This document shows, in pieces, positions 17,635 to 26,897 of a stretch of DNA of 64,000 nt (its first letter is position 1; each line of letters starts with the position of its first letter). The position numbers were made by a program, and so were the translations under genes. This DNA comes from JAYFQE01 sp034927345 (lineage in GTDB: Bacteria > Bacillota > Clostridia > Saccharofermentanales > UBA5734). Location of the stretch: NCBI GenBank assembly GCA_034927345.1, contig JAYFQE010000023.1:1-64000 (forward strand). The letters are read 5' to 3'. The notes under the pieces are model-generated. The model saw nothing but the letters and a program-made list of their open reading frames with translations. It made no database searches and was not told where the DNA came from.

Positions 17635-18315
17635 TCACCGACTGGGATCATCATCGGTTGAACGGGCTTTTATTGCAGCTCTGTATTTGACCTGATCCTC
17701 ACGGATCGAGCCGGCATCGGGAAAGACTCCCATTTCTTTCAATGATGAATAGCTATTCTTCCCAATCACGATATGATCCATGACCATGATCCCCAGCCCG
17801 GAAAGCACACTGGTAAACTGCTTGGTTGTGTTGATATCATCCTGACTTGGATTGGAATCGCCGGACGGATGATTATGGGCCAGGATAACGGACTTGGCAT
17901 TGTAAAGAATGGCATCTTTGGCCAGCTTTCGTGGTTGAATAACGGCAGAATCCAAAGTCCCCTCGCCGATCGTCATTTGCTTGATCACGTTGTTTCGGGT
18001 ATCCAGCATCAGTCCGACGACGATTTCAAATTCGCGGTCAGCCAAGGTCGGCTGTAGGAATGCAACAGCATCCGTTGGCGTTCGGATCTGATATTTCTTT
18101 TCAAAATGATCCAGCGTTGAATAGAGCTTGCGAAATTCCTGAAGCAGCAGAATCCGATCCAACTCGCCTGGTGTCGGCTCGAGCAATGCCGGATTCCGCA
18201 GGATGTCACGGATGTTATTATCAATCAGCGCTCGATCGAGCTTCTCCTTTGGGATCCGGGCAACCTTCATGAATAACTCAGCCAATCGCCGCTCATCATC
18301 ATACATCAACATCAA
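17635..18315 (-). CDS. RadC/JAB-domain protein
   Basis: A 226-residue protein whose C-terminal part is a RadC JAB/MPN domain with HNHPSGDSNPSQDD (JAMM metal motif) near residue 146 and the family ending HIVIGKNSYSSLKEMG. RadC proteins are common on mobile elements; their role there is not settled. The N-terminus is helical and lacks the helix-hairpin-helix of chromosomal RadC. Starts at 18315 or an ATG nine bases later; overlaps the upstream gene by 17 bases. Confidence 0.85.
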   Translation of the reverse strand: MMLMYDDERRLAELFMKVARIPKEKLDRALIDNNIRDILRNPALLEPTPGELDRILLLQEFRKLYSTLDHFEKKYQIRTPTDAVAFLQPTLADREFEIVVGLMLDTRNNVIKQMTIGEGTLDSAVIQPRKLAKDAILYNAKSVILAHNHPSGDSNPSQDDINTTKQFTSVLSGLGIMVMDHIVIGKNSYSSLKEMGVFPDAGSIREDQVKYRAAIKARSTDDDPSR

Positions 18316-18541
18316 CCATCACCCCTTCGTAGTTGATCAGATAGGCCTGCAGCTCATTTAATTGACTCTTGAGCTCAGGCGGCAATTCAGTCGCATCGAT
18401 CCGGGCAAAGAAGCCGGAGACACCAAATTTAGCCAAATAGCCAAAAATATCTGATTCCTCTTCGCCCGTCAGGTCATGTGTTAACGATGCCAGGACCAGA
18501 TACTGCGAACGAGTCTGTTTATCTATTCTTTTCTTGCTCAT
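18299..18541 (-). CDS. small element protein, unknown
   Basis: An 80-residue protein, start MSKKRIDKQTRSQY, rich in Leu and acidic residues, probably all-helical (ASLTHDLTGEEESDIFGYL). Similar small proteins lie beside radC in clostridial elements, but no function is known to me. It overlaps radC by 17 bases; GGAGGTAAAT precedes the start. Confidence 0.6.
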   Translation of the reverse strand: MSKKRIDKQTRSQYLVLASLTHDLTGEEESDIFGYLAKFGVSGFFARIDATELPPELKSQLNELQAYLINYEGVMVDVDV

Positions 18542-18569
18542 TGTGATTTACCTCCAATGGCCATCAAAT

Positions 18570-18926
18570 TTATGAGCGGTTTTTCGCCATGACTACCGGC
18601 TTTTCTAGAATCAGACCATCGATGCTAATCACGGGAATTGAAAGACGACGGGCTTCATCGATTTCGGTCTGCATGGTATCAGTTCGTTCTTTGGAACAGA
18701 CGATCAGGAGCTTGCATTTTTTTAAGTGATTTAGACCCATGCCAACTGCAGCCTTCCGCTCCTCGGCCAGACTGTCGTCCAAAAATGTCGAGTAAAACTG
18801 ATGTGGGACAAACGGCTCCAATCCACCGTCGAAAACCTTGCGGGCATATTGTTTGGCTCGGCGCTGGATAGCAGCTGAGTCGCCTTTTACAGGAAAACAG
18901 ACGTAGGCAAGCGGTCGTTCAAACAT
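18570..18926 (-). CDS. nucleotide-hydrolase-like protein (DUF4406/DUF7768 type)
   Basis: A 118-residue protein, start MFERPLAYVCFPVKGD. The fold pattern resembles the small nucleoside deoxyribosyltransferase-like family: first strand AYVCFPVKGD, then RAKQYARKVFDGGLEPFVPHQF, and a late CKLLIVCSKERTDTMQTEIDEARRL segment. Such proteins often serve on phages and plasmids with unclear substrates. ATG 18926 with GGAGGAA is preferred over 18941, which coincides with the stop of the upstream gene. Confidence 0.6.
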   Translation of the reverse strand: MFERPLAYVCFPVKGDSAAIQRRAKQYARKVFDGGLEPFVPHQFYSTFLDDSLAEERKAAVGMGLNHLKKCKLLIVCSKERTDTMQTEIDEARRLSIPVISIDGLILEKPVVMAKNRS

Positions 18927-18940
18927 GAAAAGTTCCTCCA

Positions 18941-19918
18941 TTATCGCGTATATAATTTATGGTTTTGTTCTGTGTTGTGGTTTTGCTTCAGGTATGAGCT
19001 GCACAGATAGTCGTTATAGTCTTTTCCTGATGGTGGCGGATCATCGGTCACCTCATAGCCATCTTGATGCAGCTTTTCTATGAACAACAACGCAGCCTGG
19101 CGGCCAGGTTCATCACGATCCAGACAAAGCACAATTTGTCTGATGTCTGGATAGTCTTTCAGATATTGATCCAAAGCCAATGGGGCAAGGCCGCCCAGGC
19201 TGAGTCGGTGATCCAAATGCCAATCAGTGCCCTTCTGCTCGTCTATCGTCGCATGGGATAACAGATCGATTGCACCTTCGAAGACAAAAAGCCTGTTGGG
19301 AATTGCTTTGCCAGGCAGTGAAAAGGTAAAACGTTTGTTGCTTTTGGGTGCATCTCTGCGGAAGGTGCTGCCCGGGCTGGTGCCACGCAGCATCGCGTGT
19401 CGCGGTTGACCGGACCGGTCATAACCAACGAAGACTGCATTATGATAACGAGCATCTTCATAAAGATATTTGTGTTCAAGACAATGGTTGATCACTGCCT
19501 GGCTGATTCCACGTTTGCAAAGATAGGCGGAGACCTGATCGCTTCGGTCATTTTCAGCAGGCAAGGTGAACGCATCTTTGGTTGGCAAAGCAGGAATTTC
19601 GCTTGGCCTGGACTTACTCTGAAGATCTGATTTGGAGTTGACTTGGTGCTGATAGTTCTGACCGGTCAGATGCATTACAGCGTCGAGAAACGGCATCTTG
19701 CGCACATGGATCAGAAAATCCAAGGCGGTTGTACCGCCGACGCCCTTGGAAAACCAGTGCCATTTTCCATTGGATATTTTCAGACTATCATGTGATTTGG
19801 TTGTGTATTCATGACCGGCAATGTGAACCAGTTCATCCGGCTCATATCGCTGTAGATATGTCAGCAGATCCAACTGTTTGGCTTGTTGTATGGTTTGTCT
19901 GGAAACGATGAAGTTCAC
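18941..19918 (-). CDS. Toprim/DUF3991 primase-like protein
   Basis: A 325-residue protein of the DUF3991-Toprim type. N-terminal zinc-ribbon-like region (residues ~30-75, HDSLKISNGKWHWFSKGVGGTTALDFL), then a Toprim domain: FVFEGAIDLLSHA near residue 215 with the glutamate, and VLCLDRDEPGRQA near residue 262 with the DxD pair. These proteins probably act in priming or replication of the transferred strand. First gene of a minus-strand run into radC; divergent from the HEPN gene. Confidence 0.82.
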   Translation of the reverse strand: MNFIVSRQTIQQAKQLDLLTYLQRYEPDELVHIAGHEYTTKSHDSLKISNGKWHWFSKGVGGTTALDFLIHVRKMPFLDAVMHLTGQNYQHQVNSKSDLQSKSRPSEIPALPTKDAFTLPAENDRSDQVSAYLCKRGISQAVINHCLEHKYLYEDARYHNAVFVGYDRSGQPRHAMLRGTSPGSTFRRDAPKSNKRFTFSLPGKAIPNRLFVFEGAIDLLSHATIDEQKGTDWHLDHRLSLGGLAPLALDQYLKDYPDIRQIVLCLDRDEPGRQAALLFIEKLHQDGYEVTDDPPPSGKDYNDYLCSSYLKQNHNTEQNHKLYTR

Positions 19919-19963
19919 CTCCTCGAAGATAAGATGATTTGAATGATATAATGAATTGATAAA

Positions 19964-20827
19964 TTGAAGATCGAAGGTGTTATTTTGATTGTTGATTGGG
20001 CTATTCCAGGAATTTCTATAGCAAATGGAAAATTGCAGAGCGAATATGTTAAGCTATTGAACTTGTATAATGATCCGATTGCTCGACAATTAAGTGAAGT
20101 TAAGCAAATTAAATTGGATTTGATTGTCGCCAAAGATCTTTTTATCAATATTGAGAGGCTTGAAGATGTCGAAACAAATTATGTGATAAAGTATGCTTTC
20201 TGGTTTGCAGGATCAATGACATATTGCCGCTGTTTTAATTCAGGAAAAGGTCGAAATAAAAGACTAAGTGACAAACATATACATCGAGTAAACAGTAATC
20301 TCCAGAAGATACATCATGAGATAGTGCTTCTTCGGAACAAATACTTTGCTCATGCAGACAAGAATGAATTTGAACATTATTCAATTTTTGGAATTCTTGA
20401 TTATGATAGCGAAGCGGTACTGGGATTATCATCGCTTTTTGATAAGACTATTGTCCCTCCAACCGATTTTTTCCACAGTGCAGTTGAGCTTATAGAAGAT
20501 TTGATATATCAAATAGCCGAGGAAGAAGAAAAGATTACTGACAAATTATTAACCCACCTAATGCAGACAAATATTGATGTCAATGACGTTATTCGACCAG
20601 CTAATCCAATACTGCCTGTGTATAAAGCTCAACTTTATGGGGATTACTCCAGTCACATGTTTGAAAAAGGCAACTACACCGATAGTTTAAAATATATAAA
20701 TTTAGCAATAGAGGCCGTTCCAGGAATATGGGAAAACCACCATAACCGCGCGTTAATTTACGGAAGACTGGGTCAATATGATATGGCAGAGGCAGACGAA
20801 AGAATTGCAATGACCTTAAGAAAATAG
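19964..20827 (+). CDS. HEPN (AbiU2-like) and TPR protein
   Basis: A 287-residue protein. Residues ~60-140 resemble an AbiU2-type HEPN domain: KYAFWFAGSMTYCRCFNSG, then HEIVLLRNKYFAHADKNE, where RNKYFAH is the RxxxxxH ribonuclease motif. The C-terminal ~70 residues form two TPR-like helical repeats (YGDYSSHMFEKGNYTDSL, NRALIYGRLGQYDMAEAD). HEPN proteins are often RNases in toxin or abortive-infection systems. Start uncertain: TTG 19964, or TTG 19985 behind GAAGG. No antitoxin gene adjoins. AT-rich, plus strand, between two minus-strand backbone genes. Confidence 0.6.
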   Translation: MKIEGVILIVDWAIPGISIANGKLQSEYVKLLNLYNDPIARQLSEVKQIKLDLIVAKDLFINIERLEDVETNYVIKYAFWFAGSMTYCRCFNSGKGRNKRLSDKHIHRVNSNLQKIHHEIVLLRNKYFAHADKNEFEHYSIFGILDYDSEAVLGLSSLFDKTIVPPTDFFHSAVELIEDLIYQIAEEEEKITDKLLTHLMQTNIDVNDVIRPANPILPVYKAQLYGDYSSHMFEKGNYTDSLKYINLAIEAVPGIWENHHNRALIYGRLGQYDMAEADERIAMTLRK

Positions 20828-20847
20828 ATATGCCTTCCTAATTGTGA

Positions 20848-21600
20848 TTATCTAGAACTATCATCCTTTTTCTTACCCTTATGCCAAGCTTCAGCAACCG
20901 GTATAGCGCCTTTCGGTAAATAGATTTCAATCGTCTTAAATATTTCCTGATATCGTTTAACCTGTTCATCAGTGAGCGAAGCAAAACTTGAGTTTCGATC
21001 ATCCAGACCACAGATGATGAACGTTCCTGCGATGATGTCTCCACCCACCCGGCGATTGAGCGGCAGTCCAATTAGCTTGCCCTCATCATTACAGACGAGC
21101 GCAACCGGATCCTCAAATGGATATACGGCTTCGATCAATCCTTCAACGATCTCCTGTTTGGCCTGCAGTGTATTGGGGATGATAGCCTCGCGGGGCAGCT
21201 CCCAGGGTTCCACAATGATGACACGAATATTGGTCTCTGGCTCGGGCGTTAATTCAAACTCGCCAGCCAAGTACTGCGGGATAGTAACCATTGCATAATC
21301 ATCAATGCGAAAATCGCCATTTTCGATGGGACGAAAGGCAAAAGTCGAAGAATGGTTCTCGTCCATCATTCGCCCGCGCATGATCTCGATCGGTTCCTTG
21401 CTCATGATAGTTCCATAACAGTCAGCAGAAACGTTATCTTCGAGCCATTGGGGTTTTGAAGGATTATCCTTAGCGTGTCTTATTTCGTAGAGATAAAGAC
21501 CCTGGTGATTTTCAGACGGTTCAATGCGTTCATCCGAAAACAGGACCGATTTGCCAAAAAGGACGGCCAGTTCAAAGGTTGGTTCTTCACGTGTATTCAT
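20848..21600 (-). CDS. LPD28 and DUF3846 domain protein
   Basis: A 250-residue protein. The first ~90 residues match LPD28 (ELAVLFGKSVLFSDERI, GLYLYEIRHAKDN, CYGTIMSKEPIE); the second half matches DUF3846 (IRVIIVEPWELPREAIIPNTLQAKQEIVEG, PLNRRVGGDIIAGTFIICG). Both occur on conjugative elements and phages with unknown molecular role. ATG 21600 with GGGAG is preferred over 21627. Confidence 0.8.
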   Translation of the reverse strand: MNTREEPTFELAVLFGKSVLFSDERIEPSENHQGLYLYEIRHAKDNPSKPQWLEDNVSADCYGTIMSKEPIEIMRGRMMDENHSSTFAFRPIENGDFRIDDYAMVTIPQYLAGEFELTPEPETNIRVIIVEPWELPREAIIPNTLQAKQEIVEGLIEAVYPFEDPVALVCNDEGKLIGLPLNRRVGGDIIAGTFIICGLDDRNSSFASLTDEQVKRYQEIFKTIEIYLPKGAIPVAEAWHKGKKKDDSSR

Positions 21601-21623
21601 TGGTTTCTCCCTTCGAGTATCAC

Positions 21624-22172
21624 TCAAAATGAAAAATGATCATGATGAGTACGAAATAGTCTTTTCAAGGCAACGACATAGCTTTCGTCAAAAAGAAGGC
21701 CAGCATATCGATCAAAATATGCTAAGGCTTCACGTTTTGACTTGGCGTTCTTGTAAGGCCGATCATGTGTCATGGCATCAAAGACATCTGCGATCGCCAC
21801 GATTCGGGATGCGGTGCAAATTGCTTTATGCCGCAGTCCGATATAGCCGCTGCCGTTTAGTCGCTCATGATGAAATAGCGCGACATCCGCGCAGATACAA
21901 TGACCTCGAATTCGAGTTCTGGCCAAGGCATCAAATCCCATCGAAATGTGGTTTTGGATAATCTCAAATTCAGAATCCGTCAGTGGGCCTTGCTTGTTGA
22001 TTAAATCTGCAGGCAGGAAAATCTTACCATAATCATGCAGGTAGCCTGCCTTTTTGTATCGAGACGCCAGGCGTTCAGACAACCCTGCCTGCAAAGCTAT
22101 GGCATATGTCAGATCGGCCACGCGCAGTGCGTGCTGCCGATCAAATAAGTCGTAATTGGGTTTTAAATCCAT
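21624..22172 (-). CDS. HD-GYP domain phosphodiesterase-like protein
   Basis: A 182-residue protein with metal-binding HD in GYLHDYGKIFLPADLINK near residue 46, HHERLNGSGYIG near residue 105 (HD-GYP type, with GYIG in place of GYP), and DVFDAMTHDRPYK. HD-GYP enzymes hydrolyse cyclic dinucleotides; stand-alone members may act in other signalling. ATG 22172 has AAAGGGAAA. Lies between the prepilin peptidase and LPD28 gene and may link pilus or transfer functions to signalling. Confidence 0.8.
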   Translation of the reverse strand: MDLKPNYDLFDRQHALRVADLTYAIALQAGLSERLASRYKKAGYLHDYGKIFLPADLINKQGPLTDSEFEIIQNHISMGFDALARTRIRGHCICADVALFHHERLNGSGYIGLRHKAICTASRIVAIADVFDAMTHDRPYKNAKSKREALAYFDRYAGLLFDESYVVALKRLFRTHHDHFSF

Positions 22173-22198
22173 AAATTTCCCTTTCAATCAGCTGCTGA

Positions 22199-22648
22199 TC
22201 AGGTGACAATGACGACGCCAGCGCAAGCTGTGGCAATCATCGGTCCGAGTGGAATTTTTGTCTTCATCGACTGATGGCTTACAGCCAAATAGCCTGCGAT
22301 CACGATCAGCATGACCAGCATTATCGCGATCATGACCAAGCTTGCCGGCAGCCCCAGAAATAAGCCGCATGCCAGAATGAGCTTCACATCTCCGGCTCCC
22401 ATCCAACCTCGCAGCCAGGCCAGCAAGAACGGCAAAGCGATCAGCGGACCAGCCAGGTATAGCCACCAGTCTTGTTGTACAAGGATGGCCAAACCCATGT
22501 TCAATATTCCGAAAATCAACATCACTAGAATTGCCATGTTTGGGATCTGTCGTTTTCGAATGTCAGTAATGCTAACCCAACCCAAGCAGGCAAGAAAAAG
22601 GGCGCCCGCAAGGACGCCCCAGACATCATATACCAGTTTCATATTCAT
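22199..22648 (-). CDS. A24-type prepilin peptidase (TadV/CpaA-like)
   Basis: A 149-residue inner-membrane aspartyl protease with about five helices. The two catalytic aspartates are seen in SITDIRKRQIPN (residue ~28) and GAGDVKL (residue ~88). It lacks the methylase domain, as is usual for Tad-type enzymes. It would cleave the pilin-like proteins of this element (30.5-30.7 and 26.9-27.8 kb). Last of the Tad group; 6 bases after the large secreted protein. Confidence 0.85.
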   Translation of the reverse strand: MNMKLVYDVWGVLAGALFLACLGWVSITDIRKRQIPNMAILVMLIFGILNMGLAILVQQDWWLYLAGPLIALPFLLAWLRGWMGAGDVKLILACGLFLGLPASLVMIAIMLVMLIVIAGYLAVSHQSMKTKIPLGPMIATACAGVVIVT

Positions 22649-22654
22649 GTTGAC

Positions 22655-25600
22655 CTACCTTCTGACGACAGTGACCCGATCGTACATATCACCTAGGATC
22701 GTGACCGGATCCGTTTGGTACTCATAGACCTGGCCGACCGGTGACCAGGCATAGAAGGCCTGTGCCAGAACCGGATAGGTGCCATCCGGCACCCAGAGCG
22801 GCGTGTAATGCAGTCGGGATCCAACTGTCGAGAATGGGCTGATCGGATACTGCCAGCTGATGTTCATGTCACCAGGGCTACCACGTAATACGGCCAGCGA
22901 ATCGGCATATCGAGCGTATGGGCTCAACCCGAAAAAGGTTTCTGGATAGAAAGTATATAGGATCTGGGCACCAACCAGTTTTTCCGGGTGGTCATAATTG
23001 GTGGTTACAGTTGTCGAAGCGACTGCAGCCAAGCCAAAGCCCGATTCGATCACATCAGGTTTGCCGACGATCGCAACCCGCGGGTCTGGTGACAGGGTGA
23101 AGGTTGTGCTCAATCTCATCCAGAAGTTCTTCAGCACATAATTTCCGCTTTCCAGCCGGTACTCCTGCCAGGTGTGATAGGCAGAAGAAACCGGCATATT
23201 AAGCAGCGGCAGCTTTCGGCCGTTTTGGATGTAACATTGTTCCAGACCGCCACTGTCCGGATCGGGCATCACAATCCGGTTCTCGGCACTGATACTAACC
23301 GACTTGGTGCGGTAGTTGTTGCCCTCATTAGATTCCTGAATCAGATTGCCCGGATCCACCTGCAAGTTGACCGTGTAACTGCCTGCCGTTTCCGGTAATT
23401 GGATTCGGAAAACAGCCAGATTGCTGCTTCGTGCCGATACCGGAATGATCTCGCTTTTATTGATCAAATCAGATTCCGCAATTGTCGAGGTCAGCGTTAG
23501 TCTGACCGTGACCGCCGGCACTGGCTGTATAGATGGATTACTGATTCGCGCGGCGATGATGACTGATTTGCCAGTAAAGTAATTGGTAATGGTATCGTCG
23601 ATAATCATTAGGTCCGGTTTGGCTGCATTGATGGTCACCATCGTGTTTAGATTGTTGTTTGCTTCGTTACTTTCGGTTACAGTGTTGTCCGCATCGATCA
23701 GCGCATTGATATTAAGATTTGCAGCCGACATGCTTTCCGGTGCAATGAACGTAAATGTCTGAGTATTAGATGCGCCGACTGCGATGGCAGCGATTGTTCG
23801 GTTCTGTGGTGTAAGCCCATCCGGGGTTAGCCTTAAGACAAAATTTCCGGCGGCGACGTAGCCAGTGTTCCGAACTGTTACGGTCGCCGTGACCGTTTCG
23901 CCTGCCTCATAAAGCAGTTTATCGGTGCTGATTGATCCGTTCAGATCCGGTCGACCAGCTTTCACCGTGATCGACATGGCAGCTGTGTTGTTATCCTCGC
24001 GGTATTCACTGATCGCCAGGTTTGCATCGGCAATCAGATTTAGATCGACGACTGTGTCGGCCGAAAAATCTGAAGGTGCCGTAAAAGAAAAGGTGTAAAT
24101 TCGACTGGCGTTGGCAGCCATGCTGCTCCAACTGGCAAGATTTAGATTTCCAAGTCGGTTGGATCGCAGTAGCATGTCACAGACGCCACTGGCTATTGAT
24201 GAACTATTTCGAATGGTGGCCGTTACGGTGATTTGCTCGCCCGGTTCATACACAGTTTTATTTGATGTCAGGCTGGTGACAGTCAGATCCGGTTTGCCCA
24301 GCACGGTCACGGTAATCGCATTACTGTTATTACTTTCGTTGCTCTCAATGACTGCGTTGCCATTGTCCGCAGTCGCATCAAGGGTCAGTGTTGTGTTGGC
24401 CGTGTAGGGGCCAGGGATGGCGAATGTAGTCGAAAAGGTCGCCCGCTGACCGGCGGCGAGATTACCAAGTGTAAAACCTTTGCCCAATGCGGACAGCCAG
24501 AGCGTCGAGTTCAGACCGGTCGCGCCATTGCCGCGGTTGAGTACGGTGATTGTCATCGTTCCGGTTTCACCAGATTCATAGCTGGCCTTATTCGTGGCGA
24601 TCGATTCAACAACCAAATCTGGAACCGCTCGAGTTGTGCCGGAGATCGTCGTGGTTTCAGATCCGCTGACCGTTTTGAGGTTGAACCCAGCAACAGCCTG
24701 GTAGGATGTTCCTGAAACCGGCAGATATTCTTCAATAGACCCTGGCTGGGCATTATCATAACCTGTGACGTTCAGAGAGAATGCTTTTCCAGCATTTGCC
24801 TCCGAAAATGGGATATGGACGTTTAGAACATCGCCATTGTTGCCGGTATAGCCGGTAATCACAGATCCAGCTGGCAGGCTGGTTGACGAAATCTGATATC
24901 CACTTGACATGTTGGTAAGGTTGACCCGGTACTGATAGATAAACCAATCGTAGCGATAGGCGTCTGAACCAACATAGGTTGTGGTGATGTCGCTGACGCG
25001 CTGGCCGGTATTGTTCACGGCCAGGTTTCGCAGCTGGACCGCCTTGTTCCAAACGGCTTCCTGTCCGGCCAGTGGTCTGACTGAACCAACTCCTCGGCTA
25101 AGATCCAGAAAGTTGTAATGCCAGGGAAAAAGATTCAGGTCACGCTCGCGCTGAGCCAGCCAGAAGCGAACGGCACTGGCGGTGGCATAAAAAGCGGCAT
25201 CGTTGTCAGCCAGACCCATTTCAGCGGCCGATTTAACTGGAAAGCCATTTTGCAGGATGATAATCAATCCGCTCAGAGTTCGTGCGTCTTTGGCAACAAG
25301 ATTAGCAGAACTGGCTCCGTCATAGGCTTCGGTGCTGTAGGATTGTCCAGACGGCGATGCTTTACGGTATTGCAGGCAATAAAGAACCGTATCCGTGCCA
25401 TAGTCGAGCGCGCCATTGTTATTGCGATCGACATAATGGATATTGCCTCCGACCGTGCCGCTGGGTTGCGGCATGCCATCCGCATTCAGCATGGAATTAG
25501 AATAGGTACCAGCATCCCGGAAATAGGATCCGCCGGTCCGGATCGTGGTCGTGGAGCCGGTGTAAGCAAACCGTTTGAGCCTGCCAGTCGCAGTTCTTAT

Positions 25601-25705
25601 GACGCCAGTCGCTGCCTGAGTCGGAACAACCATGGCAGTTAGAATTGTCGCCACGATTGCGACCAGCAGCGCAGCACGCAGCAAATATCGCGATTGAGGT
25701 CGCAT
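22655..25705 (-). CDS. large secreted adhesin-like protein with TED-like and CARDB domains
   Basis: A 1016-residue exported protein. Signal peptide at residues 1-32 (LLVAIVATILTAMVV, cleavage near TQAA). Residues ~90-200 resemble a Gram-positive thioester domain with LYCLQYRK near 107, but the partner glutamine position (YATASAVRFWLA) appears lost. Four CARDB Ig-like repeats start near residues 362, 468, 583 and 693 (PDLVVES, PDLTVTS, PDLNGSI, PDLMIID). The C-terminal ~250 residues are unassigned. No LPXTG or membrane anchor is seen. AAGGAGG fixes the start at 25705. Surface adhesion, perhaps of donor to recipient, is inference from its place in the Tad operon. Confidence 0.7.
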   Translation of the reverse strand: MRPQSRYLLRAALLVAIVATILTAMVVPTQAATGVIRTATGRLKRFAYTGSTTTIRTGGSYFRDAGTYSNSMLNADGMPQPSGTVGGNIHYVDRNNNGALDYGTDTVLYCLQYRKASPSGQSYSTEAYDGASSANLVAKDARTLSGLIIILQNGFPVKSAAEMGLADNDAAFYATASAVRFWLAQRERDLNLFPWHYNFLDLSRGVGSVRPLAGQEAVWNKAVQLRNLAVNNTGQRVSDITTTYVGSDAYRYDWFIYQYRVNLTNMSSGYQISSTSLPAGSVITGYTGNNGDVLNVHIPFSEANAGKAFSLNVTGYDNAQPGSIEEYLPVSGTSYQAVAGFNLKTVSGSETTTISGTTRAVPDLVVESIATNKASYESGETGTMTITVLNRGNGATGLNSTLWLSALGKGFTLGNLAAGQRATFSTTFAIPGPYTANTTLTLDATADNGNAVIESNESNNSNAITVTVLGKPDLTVTSLTSNKTVYEPGEQITVTATIRNSSSIASGVCDMLLRSNRLGNLNLASWSSMAANASRIYTFSFTAPSDFSADTVVDLNLIADANLAISEYREDNNTAAMSITVKAGRPDLNGSISTDKLLYEAGETVTATVTVRNTGYVAAGNFVLRLTPDGLTPQNRTIAAIAVGASNTQTFTFIAPESMSAANLNINALIDADNTVTESNEANNNLNTMVTINAAKPDLMIIDDTITNYFTGKSVIIAARISNPSIQPVPAVTVRLTLTSTIAESDLINKSEIIPVSARSSNLAVFRIQLPETAGSYTVNLQVDPGNLIQESNEGNNYRTKSVSISAENRIVMPDPDSGGLEQCYIQNGRKLPLLNMPVSSAYHTWQEYRLESGNYVLKNFWMRLSTTFTLSPDPRVAIVGKPDVIESGFGLAAVASTTVTTNYDHPEKLVGAQILYTFYPETFFGLSPYARYADSLAVLRGSPGDMNISWQYPISPFSTVGSRLHYTPLWVPDGTYPVLAQAFYAWSPVGQVYEYQTDPVTILGDMYDRVTVVRR

Positions 25706-25721
25706 GTGAAATTCCTCCTTG

Positions 25722-25752
25722 GTTAAAGAAAAGGCACGACAAATGCCGTGCC
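25722..25752 (-). terminator. terminator-like hairpin before the adhesin gene
   Basis: Stem GGCACG / CGTGCC (25733-25738 and 25747-25752) with an 8-base loop, then TTTTCTTT on the minus strand. It lies between the lipoprotein stop and the adhesin ribosome binding site, leaving no room for a promoter, so it may be a partial terminator or a processing/stability hairpin. Confidence 0.65.
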
Positions 25753-25784
25753 CTTCATATTTTATTGCTTCTATTGAATTTGAT

Positions 25785-26810
25785 TTAGAACGCGATGACC
25801 AGGTAGACATCCCCAGTTTGAGTTGATTGGGCAGCAGCAATCGCCACCAACCTGATATCCGGATTGAGAGCTGCGGTGGATTTGGCTAGCAGTTGCTTGG
25901 CTGCCTGGGTGCCGGATGTTGTACTGACCATGATCCAAACGTGTGGGAAACTAGCTTCCGAGCTTGTTTTCTGCAATGCCAGATCCGAAGCGAAAGCCTT
26001 GACCGTGGCAGCATACTCGGGAGAATCAGCATCGATCTTCAGCGCTGCTAAATCTTTATCGGACCGAACCCGGTTGATTTCATTCAGAACATCCTGTATG
26101 AAGGTCTGGCCCATGGGAATAGCTTTATTGGGTGCAGCGGTTGTCGTTGCTGCCGTTGTTTGCTCAGGACTTATAGTCTCCAGTGCCGGGTCAGTTGAGA
26201 CAATGTCATCTTCGCCCAGCTCAAAATTTTCAGTCGTTTCCACCGTGGTTGTCACGTTAGTGGTTGGTTTGCTTGTCGTTGCCCCAGTTATTTGGGTTGT
26301 AGGTTTTAGCGAAGTCGGCTTTGCTGTTTGAGAACTTGCGTTGGTGGTTGTGTTTGTTGGTGCTGGAACTGACGTAATCTTTGCTGTGCTGACAATATAC
26401 TGGTTACCGGTCGTCGGATCCAAAATGACAGATGTGCCATCCTTGGTCGTGGAAAGTATTGGGCCAGTAACGGAAATCGTCTGCCCGGTTAAGTCTTTAA
26501 CGGTAGCGGTCGCAAAGTTGCCCGAATCGATCAGCTGGGTAGCGACAAGATCATAGGTCTCACCCGTTTTGACATCTATAATTACCGAATGACCGTTAGC
26601 ATCGGTGATGATCTCTCCTGAAACAAGCTTCTGCGTTGCTCCGTCCTGGACCATGGCCATACCCTGCTCCGGGATTGCAATCGTGGAAGCGATGGTTTCA
26701 GTTGTTCTGCCATCACTTGAGGGCTGGCAGGCAGCTGAGGAAATCATAATAGTTATGATCACACTGAGGATCATCAGGATTGAGATCAGTTTAAGAGTTA
26801 TTGGCTTCAT
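25785..26810 (-). CDS. lipoprotein with Thr-rich linker and CAP-like C-terminus
   Basis: A 341-residue predicted lipoprotein. Signal peptide with a lipobox-like end ISSAAC at residues 23-28. Residues ~30-140 repeat a short beta motif (ANGHSVIIDVKTGETYDLVAT, KDGTSVILDPTTGNQYIVST). A Thr/Ala-rich linker follows (~150-230). The last ~110 residues start like a CAP/SCP domain (FIQDVLNEINRVRSDKDLAALKI), but are shorter. No enzyme function can be claimed. It sits in the Tad operon ahead of the adhesin. Confidence 0.6.
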   Translation of the reverse strand: MKPITLKLISILMILSVIITIMISSAACQPSSDGRTTETIASTIAIPEQGMAMVQDGATQKLVSGEIITDANGHSVIIDVKTGETYDLVATQLIDSGNFATATVKDLTGQTISVTGPILSTTKDGTSVILDPTTGNQYIVSTAKITSVPAPTNTTTNASSQTAKPTSLKPTTQITGATTSKPTTNVTTTVETTENFELGEDDIVSTDPALETISPEQTTAATTTAAPNKAIPMGQTFIQDVLNEINRVRSDKDLAALKIDADSPEYAATVKAFASDLALQKTSSEASFPHVWIMVSTTSGTQAAKQLLAKSTAALNPDIRLVAIAAAQSTQTGDVYLVIAF

Positions 26811-26897
26811 TGGTTGTCACCTCGTTTTCGTTGCAGCCTCTATGGCCACCGTATCAGGATTTGAATATCACTTCAAGTCTGTCAATTGGCATTTTGA

